From positions 45,785,527-45,849,526 of the forward strand of contig OZ020514.1 in the NCBI GenBank assembly GCA_963971425.1: 64,000 nt of DNA, given 5' to 3'. This document shows positions 33,505 through 44,663 of the stretch, one piece after another. Under the pieces are notes generated by a model. The model ran no database searches, had not been told where the DNA came from, and saw nothing but the letters and a program-made list of their open reading frames with translations. The stretch's first letter is position 1; each line of letters starts with the position of its first letter. Source of the DNA: Bryoerythrophyllum caledonicum (lineage: Eukaryota; Streptophyta; Bryopsida; Pottiales; Pottiaceae). The position numbers and the translations under genes were made by a program.

Positions 33505-36500
33505 CAGTGGTGATTTTTCACAAGGTCCCTAACATGTCCCAGGACATGTTCTGAAAAAAAAAACATTTCCAGTGGATGGGTTCTCTTAAAATGAACTGGT
33601 TTTTGGACATGTCAAATTCACTTTGGACGGGTTCTAAAAAAAAAAAAAATTGACAATTTTTTCCCAAAAAAATGAATGATGCAAATATCAATTACATTAT
33701 GTCATATATGACATGTGAATGTAAACATAATGGAGTCAAACCACTAATACCTAATCAAAATACCAATCTCCAAAAGGCTGGATTCACCTGCACACATTGA
33801 TTCATCAACCACAATATTTAGAACTTTTTTAACACAATGTCAAAGATTTAAATTGAAGGTAAACTAAGCAATTGTATAAAAATTTAGTTAATATAAACAT
33901 GTTCAATTTTTACAAAAAAAAAGAACTTATCATTCAAACAAGTGGATGAATTCTCCTATCCTTCATGTTTCTCCAGACAAGCATCACTGCATTCCAATTA
34001 ATGTTTTCAACTGGAATATTTGCACATGAAATGCACATCAAAGCATCTAAAGCCTCCAACTTCAACCTAGTACGGAGATGACTCTTGATCAGGTTTTGTT
34101 TGGAAAAACCCCTCTCACATATTGCAGTGCTCACAGGAATCACCATAACTCTCCTCCACAAGTTACTCAAACCAGGCCAATTGATGGACCACTCTGGAGT
34201 TGTACCTGCAAATTCCCATGCTTCAAATAAAGACTTATTTGGGATCATCTCTCTCATGGTCTCTACCATCTCCAAGCACTCACCTCGACACCGATCTTGT
34301 TCTTCTTCAGAACTCTGGAACTTCACAAACAACCTCTCCAACCACTCTTCAGTAATACGAGTCCTCTCATCATCATTTGCAGGATAGAGATTGGGGTTGA
34401 AGAGCTTGCATGCATTGAAGATGCCTAAGTCTAGAAACTTGTTATTCAATGCATCCACCACCCTCTGCACATACTCTGCCCCAATGAGTTTGTACTCCTC
34501 AATAGTACTGGCTCTCCCAGTAACACTCTCCAAATGCATTGGATAGGTTCTCAGGCCACCATCTGCAACTGGATACTCCATCTCCATAGAAGTTGCACAA
34601 GTCTCCAAAAATGGCCACAATGCCCTTGAACCTCTTCCAAATGCTGCACCTCTAGCTGCTAGAAAACGTCTACTCAATACTGTGATACAAATGTTTAAAT
34701 GACCTCCAATCTAAGTAATATCCACATGGTCACTCTGAAATAGCTTATTGAGTTTATTCAACTCAGTAAGAATATCCACAAGTAACCGTAGAAGGAATTG
34801 AAACTGAAAGGATGTGAGTTTACGATACCACATTGCTTCTTCTTCACAAAAAAGCTCCAGAAACAAGGGCATACAATCCAAAATCCGTTGCATCACTTGT
34901 CCACGGGATAACCATCGAACTCCATGTATGTGGAGAACAACCAATGGATCCATCGCAAACTCTAGCATCAACTGATCAAGCTGTGTCCGCCGCAATGATG
35001 ACCTGCCCACCCATGTGTATGCAAAGTTGGAGAAATCATCCAAAACCTGTAGCTCCGGTGATGCCTCAGCTACATCGTTGGCTACTAGTGCATCTCTAAA
35101 CAAACATGGGAATTAATTAGTGAATATATTACATTCTAGAAAATAATGAAGTTCATTAAAAAAAGCTTAAAATTAAAGACTCACCTTTGTGCAATGCAAT
35201 GCACATTAACAAGTGTTGGTACATCTGCCCGAAGGCTGCGTGCTAGTCCTTGTCTCACCCCAGTCATAGAAGCCGCTCCATCAGTAGCTAAAGCCACTAA
35301 TTTGTCAAGAGGCCACTGCAACTCCTCCAATAAATCCACCACATTCCTATAGAATACCTCTCATGTGGCTCATGGAACACCAGACAAACCAACATACTGT
35401 ATACGTGGAGGGCCTAAGCCACCACAAGATAGACTGCAAACATACACAATCAAATGCTGCTCTAGACTACGATCAGTTGATTCATCTACAAGAAGAGAGA
35501 TCACAGATGAATCTATAACTTCTAAAAGATCAACATCCCTCAAATGCTGTGAAATGGCCCACAAAAAATCATATGCAGATTGTCTACTAGTGTAAGCACC
35601 GTACTCATCATTGACAGGCATGTCTGGAGCCCTGAGGTGTCTAATTATCTGACACATATCCTCATACTGGTTGATAGCTCTATCATTAACTACCAAATGG
35701 TATAAAATCTTCATACAACAAACAATTCTAGCACTCTCTCCATCAATAGCATTTACCACATGTCTAGCCATGGCAAGTGCCTCAGGGTTATCTCTCACCA
35801 GTCTCCACCTGAGCATGGCATGAGCATGAAGGGTTGATCCTTCATGCTCCTTCACAGCTGAAAGTTGCAATGACTCACAACCTTCTCCTCTGGTCCCCCA
35901 TCGTGAGTTTTGACCAACTGCTTGACATGCTGCACACTTCATGTAGGACTTCTGTCTAGGGAGAGCAATGTGCATCAACCAGGGCCTTCCCTGACGCCAT
36001 ACGGGCATAAACTTCCTCCTCCTTGGAGGCCGCCCTCCACCACCATGAGCTGGAACTTATACTCCTACACTATCCTCCTCATGTGCACTATCATCAAAAT
36101 CATTGTCCTCCCCCATCTCATTTTCTTCCCCCATCTCAATGTCCTCTCTAATCTGATAATGACCTTGAACGCCACCTTGCTCTACCTCAACATCAGGAAT
36201 ACCACGCGGAGAACCCCTCACAGAAGATTCTGACAACTCAGGCACTTCATTCCTCCCATCACCCAAAGTTTGAGAAGAAGAAGATGCCCTAAACATATGG
36301 AGAATGCTCTGTTGCCGGGCATCTCTCCTTTGCTTGGGTACTCCAGACACTGGCAAAGACATAACTGCAACACATATTCAAAACAGATCAATCACCACAC
36401 ACATGAAATACAAAAACCCTAAATGTGTGACTTACCCTAAACCTAGACTCTATGTTGATTTCTTGTATACATTACTTCTCTATCACTTGAAAAAAATAAG

Positions 36501-37010
36501 AAATATCAAAGTAAACAAACATACCTAGGTCCTGAAGCTTTAGTCCACCTCGAAAAATCACAACCAGGCTGAAAACGCACCACTGAGCTGTGCAAGAGCT
36601 GGACCCAAAAAAATGAGCCAAAAACTGAACCTCGCAGTTTCTGTAGCCTGTGCAGCCTCGCAGTCTATGCAGCCTGTGCAGCCTCAACCTTGACTTGAGC
36701 TGCAGAGTTTGGCCGAGTCGGGCCTTCAAGCCGGGCCGGGCCAGGCTTCAGAGCTCTGCCTGTTCTTTTTTTCTGTTTTTTTTTGGTTTTTTTTTCTTGG
36801 TTTTTTTTTTAATATAATTTTTTTTATAAACATACGGGACGGGTATTTCTTTTTTGAACCGGTTTTGGGACGGGTTGTTTTTTTTTAACCTTTCCATGGA
36901 CGGGTTGGTTTTGAGATTACCGGTTTTGAGACGGGCTGCAATTTTTTTTGCCTTTCAATTCAAGGTTTTTGGACATGGACGGGTTAAAACTTTGTGAAAA
37001 ATCAACCCTG
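33505..37010 (-). mobile_element. Complete hAT DNA transposon, 3506 bp
   Basis: Left end CAGTGGTGATTTTTCACAAG and right end (reverse complement) CAGGGTTGATTTTTCACAAA form imperfect terminal inverted repeats of about 20 bp, inside a perfect CCTGGGGG duplication. Subterminal regions are rich in short GGACATG/GACGGGTT motifs on both sides (33535-33630 and 36830-36985), probable transposase-binding sites. One transposase gene lies on the minus strand. Ends and duplication are intact; the gene carries at least two in-frame stops, so this copy needs a source of transposase elsewhere. Confidence 0.95.
33934..36362 (-). pseudogene. hAT transposase (DUF4371/dimerisation type), nearly intact
   Basis: The N terminus is at 36362 (MSLPVSGVPKQRRDARQQ), with an acidic stretch, then a stop, then a C2H2-like zinc region (YMKCAACQAVG...HEGSTLHAHAMLRW). 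The RNase H core shows SLLVDESTDRSLEQHL and LVALATDGAASMTG, holding the first two catalytic Asp residues. A GT-AG intron lies at 35184-35096 (89 nt). The last part has WLSRGQVMQR and the C-terminal hAT dimerisation motif (PVSTAICERGFSKQNLIKSH). Two in-frame stops are visible (about 36.06 and 34.71 kb), plus a possible stop near 35.36 kb. It resembles the ZNF862/KIAA1586-like branch of hAT proteins more than plant Ac. Confidence 0.85.
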
Positions 37011-37018
37011 CCTGGGGG

Positions 37019-39407
37019 TCAACTTAAGGCCGGTAGTCACTAAGACCAACCCGTTAAGTACAAGTTAACTTCCAAGTTTAGAACTTGGAAGCTTCTAATT
37101 CCTAACTCTAACCAATCTAAGAAGATTCTCCTTGAAGGCAGAGTCTTCTAGAAAATCTTATCCTTAAGGTCCGTGAAATCCGGAATAGTCACAGATCTAA
37201 TTCAGAGATCCTAAAATCACGGAAAAGGTTCCGGTCTCCAGATTTTTCTACTTTAAGCTACAAAAATCGGCGGTTCATTCCGTCCGCAGCCAGGTGCAAC
37301 GGTGAGCCCATCGTTAATCGCTGTCGGGCTGGAATTACAGCCAAAAAATCCTAAATCTAAACACTATCCTAAGGTGGGGTACCTGGTGCCCTATTTCTCC
37401 TACTTCTATGCGTGGGAGATATCTCCACTGGTACTCGCTGCTAACCCTTACCTCTCTTCGACGTTGACGGAGAAAGGTCGACCTTCCGAGTTGCCGGTTT
37501 GAAAGCTGGAGAAGTCTTTGCCACCGGAGTTCTAGAACCCGGAGGCGGAGATTGCTGTTCCGGCAAAGTTTCCAAGACTAGTCGGGACTGGAGCTCCGGC
37601 TCGGCAGTTGGTTTCACCTCTTTGACCAAGTCCCTGTAGCTACCGGAAGGACTCTGTGGTCCGTGTGCCAGCCGTTGGGATATTGACTTAGATCGTGCCT
37701 GGAGATCGGTCTCCCCCGGAGAATTAGCTTGTCGCATTGTTGGAGGTGTCAGTAGATCCAGAGGACGCTACAATAACTCAGCCATGCTGAGGTTAGGAGA
37801 CGCCATACCTTCTGCAGGTGCACGTGGTGATGGCGTATCGAGATCCTTCGGATTTAATGAGGTCCTACTTGCTGGAGCCGGCTCTGATTGTGGCGGTTCT
37901 GGATGTGTCGTGGTCTGGTCAGGAGTCATGAGGTCGTCCGATACTTGGGCCGCCCTGTCTACTGGACTCACCTGGGGTATGTTTTCCACCAGTAGCTTCA
38001 TCTGATTCCAAGTGTGGCCCATCTTCTCCGCTTGGTCGAAAAGAAACCAGAAGATGTTGGTTCTAGTCACCTTCTTCTATTTCTCCACGAGCTCGGTGAA
38101 GAGCTGACTCCGGTTAACAGTATCCACCAAAAAGTCCAGAGCTGCCCGAACATCTGTCAAGGCGGCTAAAGATGCATTAGCCCTTGCCTCAGTCTGGTGT
38201 CAGGCCACCACCGTGAGTGCTGCCTCTGGCCATAAGTTTGCCACTTGTTTCTCCAACGCATTGTTAGCTTGATACATGTTGGAGGTCTGTAGATGCAGCG
38301 CCTTCAATGAAATCTCCTTGCTCCGGAGATCCCCTACCCGGACAATGACCTCTTCGACTCGGGTGACATCCTGGCTCCGGAAAACCTGCTCCATCTCCTT
38401 CTTCATCGCGTTGTTGAAGGTCCGGAGGGCTTTCACCCTCCAGTGTAGTCCGTTCAAAATTTGATCAACTTCAATCATCTGTTCTTGGAGTCCTCTGGGT
38501 CGAGCTTCCGCTTCTTCCAGCTCGTTGTTCCTCATGGCCTAGACCTGTCTGAACTAGATGATCATGTTGACAGACTAATATCCGGACTCTTCGGCTACGG
38601 GTCCTTGTCCTGTGCTCTCTTCTGGGTTTGCTGGTCATCATCTGGAGTATTTGCCGTTGGTGCGTCCGGCGTCGGACCAGCTTTCTCTCCGGATTCCTCC
38701 TCCATTTCCTCACCTCCATACTTTTGGAAGCTTAGAATTTTGTCGTACACCCTTTGTTCCGTTTGGGTGAGTTGCTGATGGTGGCAGTAGAACTGCGCCA
38801 CGTAGAAGGCTAGAAGTGTTCCAGATTTCTTCACCTTCCAGAGGTTTGCCACTAGTCAGTTGATCATTTCACTAATAAAAGTGCTCTAATCAACTCTGAC
38901 CTTTCCCAGAGTGCTCCAAGGAACTTGCAGGCCCACTAAGACACCATGCGGTTCGGCTTTTCCGGATGGAAGATAGGGTTCAAAATCCCAAGCACGAGCT
39001 TGGCGTCCATGTGCTTGAGATCTTGAAGGCTGAATCCTTTTTTGAGCCTTTGCTTCAAATTTCTCCGCCAGGAACTCATCTCTGCGTTCCACCACCTTGG
39101 TTCGTCCTTTCCGGAAGTCGTATGTTTGCGTCCATTCCGGTACTCCCCATAGTTCCGAGTGTCCCCGCAGCATCCCACCATACTTGGAATATGGCGTTCC
39201 TATCAACTCCTGGACAAACACCTCGTTTTGGATGCCCCGAGTGACGTTCAGGAATCCGACGCATCCCATTTCCTGCAAGCGGGCCCTCAGTAGGTTGACT
39301 TCGTCCGAGTCTTCTGGGATCTCCGGCATAACCCTCATCAAGGGCAAAAGAACAACGGCCGGCACTTCGTCCCGCTTTCCTCTTCCATCCTTGTTTGTCT
39401 TCTTCAT
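37019..39407 (-). mobile_element. Fossil gag-like gene of an unclassified (probably LTR-type) element
   Basis: The minus-strand frames start with MKKTNKDGRGKRDEVPAVVL and contain GTPYSKYGGMLRGHSELWGV. A coiled-coil segment follows (LGLEEQ-type heptads around 38.5-38.2 kb), and a Pro/Ser-rich tail ends at 37441. Order and composition resemble the gag-like proteins abundant in bryophyte, fern and conifer repeats; I recall the pattern but not a family name. It looks broken in several places and has no reverse transcriptase in the window. The hAT landed at the end of its 3' part. Confidence 0.45.
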
Positions 39408-39660
39408 CTAGGCCATGGCTAGGGTTGTCTATCGTGACATTGTGACAGTGACGTGCCGTCATGACGCAACATGTCGTAACGGATCTTCTCCTCACGACAC
39501 AATAGAGCCAATGTAGGGTCAAAGATGTACTTTATCCCTATGTAGAATACATTAGTTACCTGCGCGTCAACGTGGCCGTCCTATGTGGCATTGGTATCCT
39601 ACGTGTATTTCATCACTTTTACCTTGTGGTGTGTAATATCAACCTTTGAGTGAAAATCAA
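39408..39660. other. Leader region upstream of the gag-like fossil
   Basis: No gene seen. Contains CGTGACATTGTGACAGTGAC-like tracts. Probably the leader or terminal repeat of the fossil element; no boundary found. Confidence 0.25.
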
Positions 39661-40130
39661 CTAAGTGGGGGGATTTAGGGAGGGAGCGATTTGGGGGCAC
39701 ATTGCGCACAGATATGCGATGACCGTCCGCGGACATGGCGCCGACTGCCCGCGGACACTGCTGCGGACTGACTGTCGATACGTAGCGGATTGAATGTGGA
39801 CCCGCGGACTGAGTGATGACCCGCGGACTAGCTGCGGATACGCAGCAGACTGAACTCGGACCCGCGGTCTAAGTGCAGATCCGCGGATTGGCTGCAGATA
39901 CGCAGCAGACTGGACGTGGATCCGCGGATTGGCTGCAGATATGCAGCAGACTGGACGTGGATCCGCGGATTGACTGCAGACCCGCAGAGTGGCTGCGGAC
40001 ACTGTTGCGGGCTGATCGTGGACTTTCCGCGGACATTGCCGCGGACTGGCGGTTGACTGATCGTGGATAGGCCGCAGACAAGCACCAGCCTGGGTGGAGG
40101 GGCGCCAATGCAACGCGGATTGGGGGAGGG
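39661..40130. repeat. CCGCGG-rich minisatellite, 41-bp and about 20-bp units
   Basis: ATCCGCGG recurs at 39879, 39920 and 39961 (41-bp period). A related half-unit, ACCCGCGG, is at 39800, 39819 and 39860. Frequent partner words are GGCTGCAGAT and GCAGCAGACTGGACGTGGAT. The minus strand is open for 150 codons (39661-40113), with repeats of the type PRIHVQSAAYLQPIRGS. I take this as a consequence of the repeat, not a gene. Confidence 0.85.
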
Positions 40131-40387
40131 GGAGTGCAATAGGTAGTTCAGGATATTTTTGAATTTTGTTATTCCATTTTTATTTTTGTAGATACAAAGG
40201 GCGGCATTGGGAGACAAAATTAGAACGATTTGTACAAAGTTTTCTTCATTCAAAATAACAGGGAAGTCTTAAAAGGCATCTTTTCTTACAAAAAACCGAA
40301 TACTAATTAGACAATATTTCACACCATAGAGAAGATGCTTCATACCCTACAATATCTATGGACTATGAAATCACAATATACTATATA

Positions 40388-40726
40388 CTACTCATTGCGG
40401 AAGAAATTCCATGGTGTACCTAGGTAGTAGAGCGGTCCTTTCAACGTGTCTACTACATGAGTGACGGTGGATCTCTCTAGTGGATCAAGTTTCAACAACT
40501 CGTCCATGGCTTGCTCAAATCGCTTTGACAATGAACTCAGATCTTTGTTCTTTTGGAATACGCTTGACGAGCAATCGCGATTGTAAATCCTCCTTGCTAG
40601 GTAACCCAGTGAATATGCCTTTGATCGGTGGTTATGGTTATGCTTTATTTCCATTCTCCTCGGCAATGTTGGGGTTCCAGACTTGCCATACACATGGAAT
40701 AGCTCGAGGGCTGCATGACGATACAT
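40388..40726 (-). CDS. Unrecognised 112-residue protein frame
   Basis: The frame starts MYRHAALELFHVYGKSGTPT, has a His/Asn/Lys patch (HNHNHRSK), then a helical part (LSKRFEQAMDELLKLDPLER), and ends TPWNFFRNE before a stop. Composition is protein-like rather than repeat-like, and the stop is followed by AT-rich sequence. No family recognised. It could be the last exon of a longer gene, since no promoter or convincing upstream exon is seen. It lies between the minisatellite and a hAT remnant. Confidence 0.3.
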   Translation of the reverse strand: MYRHAALELFHVYGKSGTPTLPRRMEIKHNHNHRSKAYSLGYLARRIYNRDCSSSVFQKNKDLSSLSKRFEQAMDELLKLDPLERSTVTHVVDTLKGPLYYLGTPWNFFRNE

Positions 40727-41144
40727 AACTCGGGAAGCGTCTAGCTCCGTATTAAATTGAATTTTGGGAACTTGCCCAAAATCCTAAACGTACGCCCCGC
40801 GTAGACTTGGGCTTTGAGGGGTTAAACCTTACTTTCCTTAAACCCTAATTCTGCAAATTTTGAAACAAAATTAAGCCATCACAATTGACCTCACGGCTCT
40901 CAATTAAGGTTATTATATATGATTAATATGTATTTGTATTCCAAACATGAATACATGTATTCAGTTGTCATTTACGTATTCCAAATACCCTTGAATACAT
41001 TATTAAGTACAAATGAAATAGTCTTACATATTGCACCACAAGTAATCTAAAAGTTTGTACGATGTTCATGGCGGCCTCATAGAAGCTTTTATACTAATTA
41101 AAATGTTACATCAATATATCATCATCTTCATCAACTTCTTCACC
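40727..41144. other. Gene-free stretch
   Basis: No coding frame or repeat seen; AT-rich. Confidence 0.25.
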
Positions 41145-41734
41145 TCAAACCTCAAACCACAGAATGACTTCTTCTTTATAATCTAAATCAAAGACCTTGT
41201 CTTTTAAACGCAAGCTACTAAAAACAAAAACGAAATCAATAGCTCTTTTGACTAATAACCTATTCCTCAATTTGTTGTGAACAAAATCAAAGGTACTCCA
41301 ACTTCTCTCACAAGCTGAAGCTACTGTCACTTGGCTAAGGACATTAACTGCAAAAGCTTGCAGTTGAGGTTTTGCAATACCATATCGGGTCCACCAAGCA
41401 TGGCTAAAAAGGTCTTTTGCAAGAAGAGTGGAAATAGGATTAGAATATAAGCCTTCTCTATTTCTATATGAGGCCAATTGCAACTCAACTAACAATTGAT
41501 TGTCTTGTTTAGGAAAAAATTGTTTCTAATGGTTGTGAACCCTAATACCACTTCATCCATGTTTTCTTGACCTCTCCCTCTGTGATCCGGATTCAAAACA
41601 TAACCTGCACAATGTAATGGACTAAGCATGACGTACCAACGTTTCTCCAAAATCTTTATAACACTTGATTTCTTCTCACCATCAACATGCTGAGTGCATT
41701 CATAGTATTGATGACACGTTGTATCTATTAACAA
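41145..41734 (-). pseudogene. hAT transposase C-terminal remnant
   Basis: Two minus-strand frames in sequence. The first has KILEKRWYVMLSPLHCAGYV followed by LNPDHRG, the hAT R-W-x-x-M-x-S-P-L-H-x-A-x-Y-x-L-N-P motif. The second has LFSHAWWTRYGIAKPQLQAF, then TVASACERSWSTFDFVHNKL and RNRLLVKRAIDFVFV, the classic hAT dimerisation domain. One frame change near 41.49 kb. The N-terminal two thirds are missing and no terminal repeats are seen. It is of the plant Ac/DUF659 type, different from the complete hAT at 33.5 kb. Confidence 0.85.
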
Positions 41735-42218
41735 GAAAACGGTAGGACCGTAAAGGCTCTGTCTTTACACTCGATTTGTAGTTTCAAGATCATATATTAA
41801 CCTATTTAATACAACATGGTGAATTTAGTATTTGGGGCATTTTTTATAAATTTGTTTTCACATATTTTTTTCTTTTCAATAATTGCATTGAATATAATTG
41901 CAATAAAATTTATGTAAGTTGTATGTAATTATGTACAACATGATATCTATTCTATGTATAATGTTCAATGCCTAATGTTTAATTCTAATCTTGTATGTAA
42001 ACTGGTATTTAATGTTCAAAGTCAAATCTATAGTTTAAAATATGATTGAACATGATTAGATATAAGCATTTCATATTTTAATTTTATTTTAATATTTATA
42101 TAGTGTACGTATTACAAAATCCATATTTAGATTATTTATGATTGTTTCCAATCAAAATATCCATCATTGAAGAAATTATGGATCATTTCTTATTTTATTT
42201 TCCTTGAAGTATTTTTGT
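41735..42218. other. AT-rich stretch, probable 3' end region of the Helentron
   Basis: Strongly A/T-rich, no frame. The 3' end of the minus-strand Helentron should lie here. A small hairpin ACGGT-AGG-ACCGT sits at 41739-41751 next to the hAT remnant, but I cannot confirm it as a Helitron terminal hairpin. Confidence 0.3.
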
Positions 42219-42842
42219 TTAAATAAAACGAAATGAGGTTGAATTTTTTAAAAACTTTGGTAATGTAGTTGGTAGTTTAAAAGCACAATATATAGGTTTA
42301 TGATAATCCGGCCAATATGCATCTGTAACTCCATACTTAGCATCTACTCCAGGGATGTTTGTCCAAATATGATCTATCAAAGAATTATTCTTTGTAGTAC
42401 TTGTTAATATTTTTTGATGTAAACAATGGTTATGCATATAATTTAAAATCTCATTAGCATCATATTTTTGGGTTGTATTTTCTAAAATATCAACATTGAA
42501 ATCTCCCAGAATAATAATTGGACATTCGTTTGGTGCTTTACATATCACTAGTTGTAGAATTTCTAGAAATTTTTTTAATTTGGTTGAATGGGATCTATAT
42601 ATAGCAATAACATGTATAGCATTTCGAGTTCCCAAATTAAATGAAGCAGCAATAAATTCACTACCATTGTATGTTTCGATGTTGCAAGATCCACATGTCA
42701 TACGATTTTCGTACATTAATAATATTCCGTGTTTTTCATAAGCATGTATATATTTATATCGAGAAGTATCAATGTAATTTATGATTTCATTTGCATGTTC
42801 TACTCTGGTTTCTTGAAAACATAAAATATGAGCTGCTTGCAT
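42219..42842 (-). pseudogene. Helentron AP-type endonuclease (EEP superfamily) domain
   Basis: The frame continues directly from the helicase through one TAA stop. Motifs of the exonuclease-endonuclease-phosphatase fold appear in order: AHILCFQETRV (metal-binding Glu), ILGDFNVDIL (GDFN), SLIDHIWTN and WPDYHKPIY (the usual S-D-H as P-D-Y-H). The domain resembles the endonuclease of CR1-like LINEs, from which Helentrons are thought to have acquired theirs. In this family it is C-terminal to the helicase, as here. The C terminus ends KNSTSFRFI at 42219. The replacement around the S-D-H motif may weaken catalysis. Confidence 0.85.
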
Positions 42843-42875
42843 ATTATGATCACTTTTATAATCAATGTGATGTTT

Positions 42876-44579
42876 TTATAATGAATTTATATTGATACTC
42901 TGGATAATTATATGTGAATGACGCATTGTTTGTAATCTTGGTACAAGAAATTTCCATTTTGCAATTGAATTTAATCTGTTCATTTCATCAGTAACACATG
43001 CATCTACACGAAAATTGGAAATAGTTAATGGAGCAAGTAAATATAATTTTTCTTTGGTACGCACACGAGATAATGCTGTATAAGTTAATCCGTGTTTATT
43101 AATATTACTTGGATTAAAAGCTACATCATCCAATGATAAACCTTGTGAGCGATGAATTGTTCGTGCTGCGGCTAATTGAATAGGAAATTGTTTACGTGTT
43201 AAAAGATACTTGTTATTCTTGCTAAGATTTATTTCTTTTGAAACTAACTCTATAGGAGTCCAAGTAGAATCTACATCTTGATCTTCATATAATTGAGCAT
43301 TTGCGAACCTTGCATTTTTACCAATTTTTTCATTGAAAATTTTTATCCATACATATGTTTTATTGTTAATTGATGTGGCTGTTTTGAATAATCCATCTGC
43401 TCCATGAACAAGTCCATCTGAGGTGGCATAATTGTGGGTGAGTTCCACCAACATATTTTTTTTAACTTTGATTGTAGTTTGAAGTCCGGCAGTTTTATTT
43501 GGATTGTCTGGAATTTTAAATGTTGATGGTAGTGAATGATGTCGAATATCAATTGCTTCAAAATTAAATGTAGGTTCCGTAGATTTCATAAACGCTCTAT
43601 TATTATGAGCAGATGTTTCCGTATTAGTGTAATATAAATAAGGAATTATTGAACTTTCTGGAGGTTTTTTCAAACATAAATTATTTATGAATTCCACATC
43701 TTCTATTGTATGAGTTGCGTTTCGGAATCTATTTAATATATTTATAAATATGGGATCATTTTGACGCACAATGGTTTGTAGCTCGTAGCATTTCATATAT
43801 TGATGCCAAAAATTTGGAGCTATAGCATTAAGACCAAAGTCAAGTTGTTGAAAAACCCATTTATCTCTTACTGGAGGAGCTTGATAAAAATCACCAGTGA
43901 CTATAACATCTAAACCTCCAAAAACTTTATTTTGTACATGCATAATTGAACGAAGTCGTTGATCAATAGCATGTAACATTCTAGCACCTACTAGTGATAC
44001 TTCATCAAGTACAATAAATCGCAATTCTTCATATTGATCTGTTAATTTATTCAGTATTTCTGAAGATAAATTATTAAGATTTTCAAGTGATTGATTGATA
44101 GGAATATGTAAAGCTGAGTGAATAGTAGATCCATTGATATTAAAAGCTCCTTTTCCTGTGTAAGCCATAAGTAAGGCTTTTGCTTTTAACGGATTGGAAT
44201 GTAGGTCTTTATGATAAATACGTAACAATCCTTGAATTATGGCATGAAGTGTGTATGTTTTTCCTGATCCTGCACCTCCGGTAAGAAACAAATATAATGA
44301 TTCATTTGGAAAAGTTCTTTTCCTATACATTATATCATCATAAATTGATCTTTGCTCTTCATTAAGAGATCTTAGTATTCCAAAATATTCGTCATTTTTC
44401 ATAAGTTCCAAAACATTATTGTTATCTACTGATGTATTTTTGTACGTATTTGTAGACTTTGGTTTTATATAAATATCACTAGCTAAGTCATATTTTTCAG
44501 TATTCATGCTCATTATAATCGATTCCGTTTCTTCAATAGATGCATCTTTCCAAATATCAAAATCCTGACATAAAACCAA
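42876..44579 (-). pseudogene. Helentron Pif1-type helicase domain
   Basis: 567 codons, uninterrupted. Walker A is GGAGSGKT at residues 101-108. Walker B is FIVLDEVSLVG. Motif III is GDFYQAPPV. The C-terminal motifs are AARTIHRSQGLSLDD and TYTALSRVRTKEKLYLL. This is a superfamily 1B helicase that in Helitrons unwinds DNA during rolling-circle transposition, made as one polypeptide with Rep. The frame is the same as Rep and is separated from it by one TGA and about 80 bases. It ends SHIIIQSININSL before a TAA, then continues into the endonuclease. All helicase motifs look intact. Confidence 0.95.
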
Positions 44580-44663
44580 TTCATTTGCAAAATCTTGAAG
44601 ATCTATCCATTCATCACCACAATCTTCTAATGCTTTTTTTTGTATTTGATAGTTAAACTTTTT

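Larger units (their letters stand above)
33497..37018. repeat. 8-bp target-site duplication CCTGGGGG flanking the hAT element
   Basis: CCTGGGGG at 33497-33504 and again at 37011-37018, exactly outside the terminal inverted repeats. An 8-bp duplication is the hallmark of hAT insertion. Both copies are identical, so the insertion is fairly recent. Confidence 0.95.

Noticed and set aside
39661-40113. 150-codon minus-strand frame rich in Arg/Ser/Pro
   Set aside because: Fully explained by the CCGCGG minisatellite; no non-repetitive protein part.
41739-41751. Hairpin ACGGT-AGG-ACCGT as the Helentron 3' terminal hairpin
   Set aside because: Stem only 5 bp, lies at the edge of a hAT remnant, and no CTRR-like end is placed correctly.
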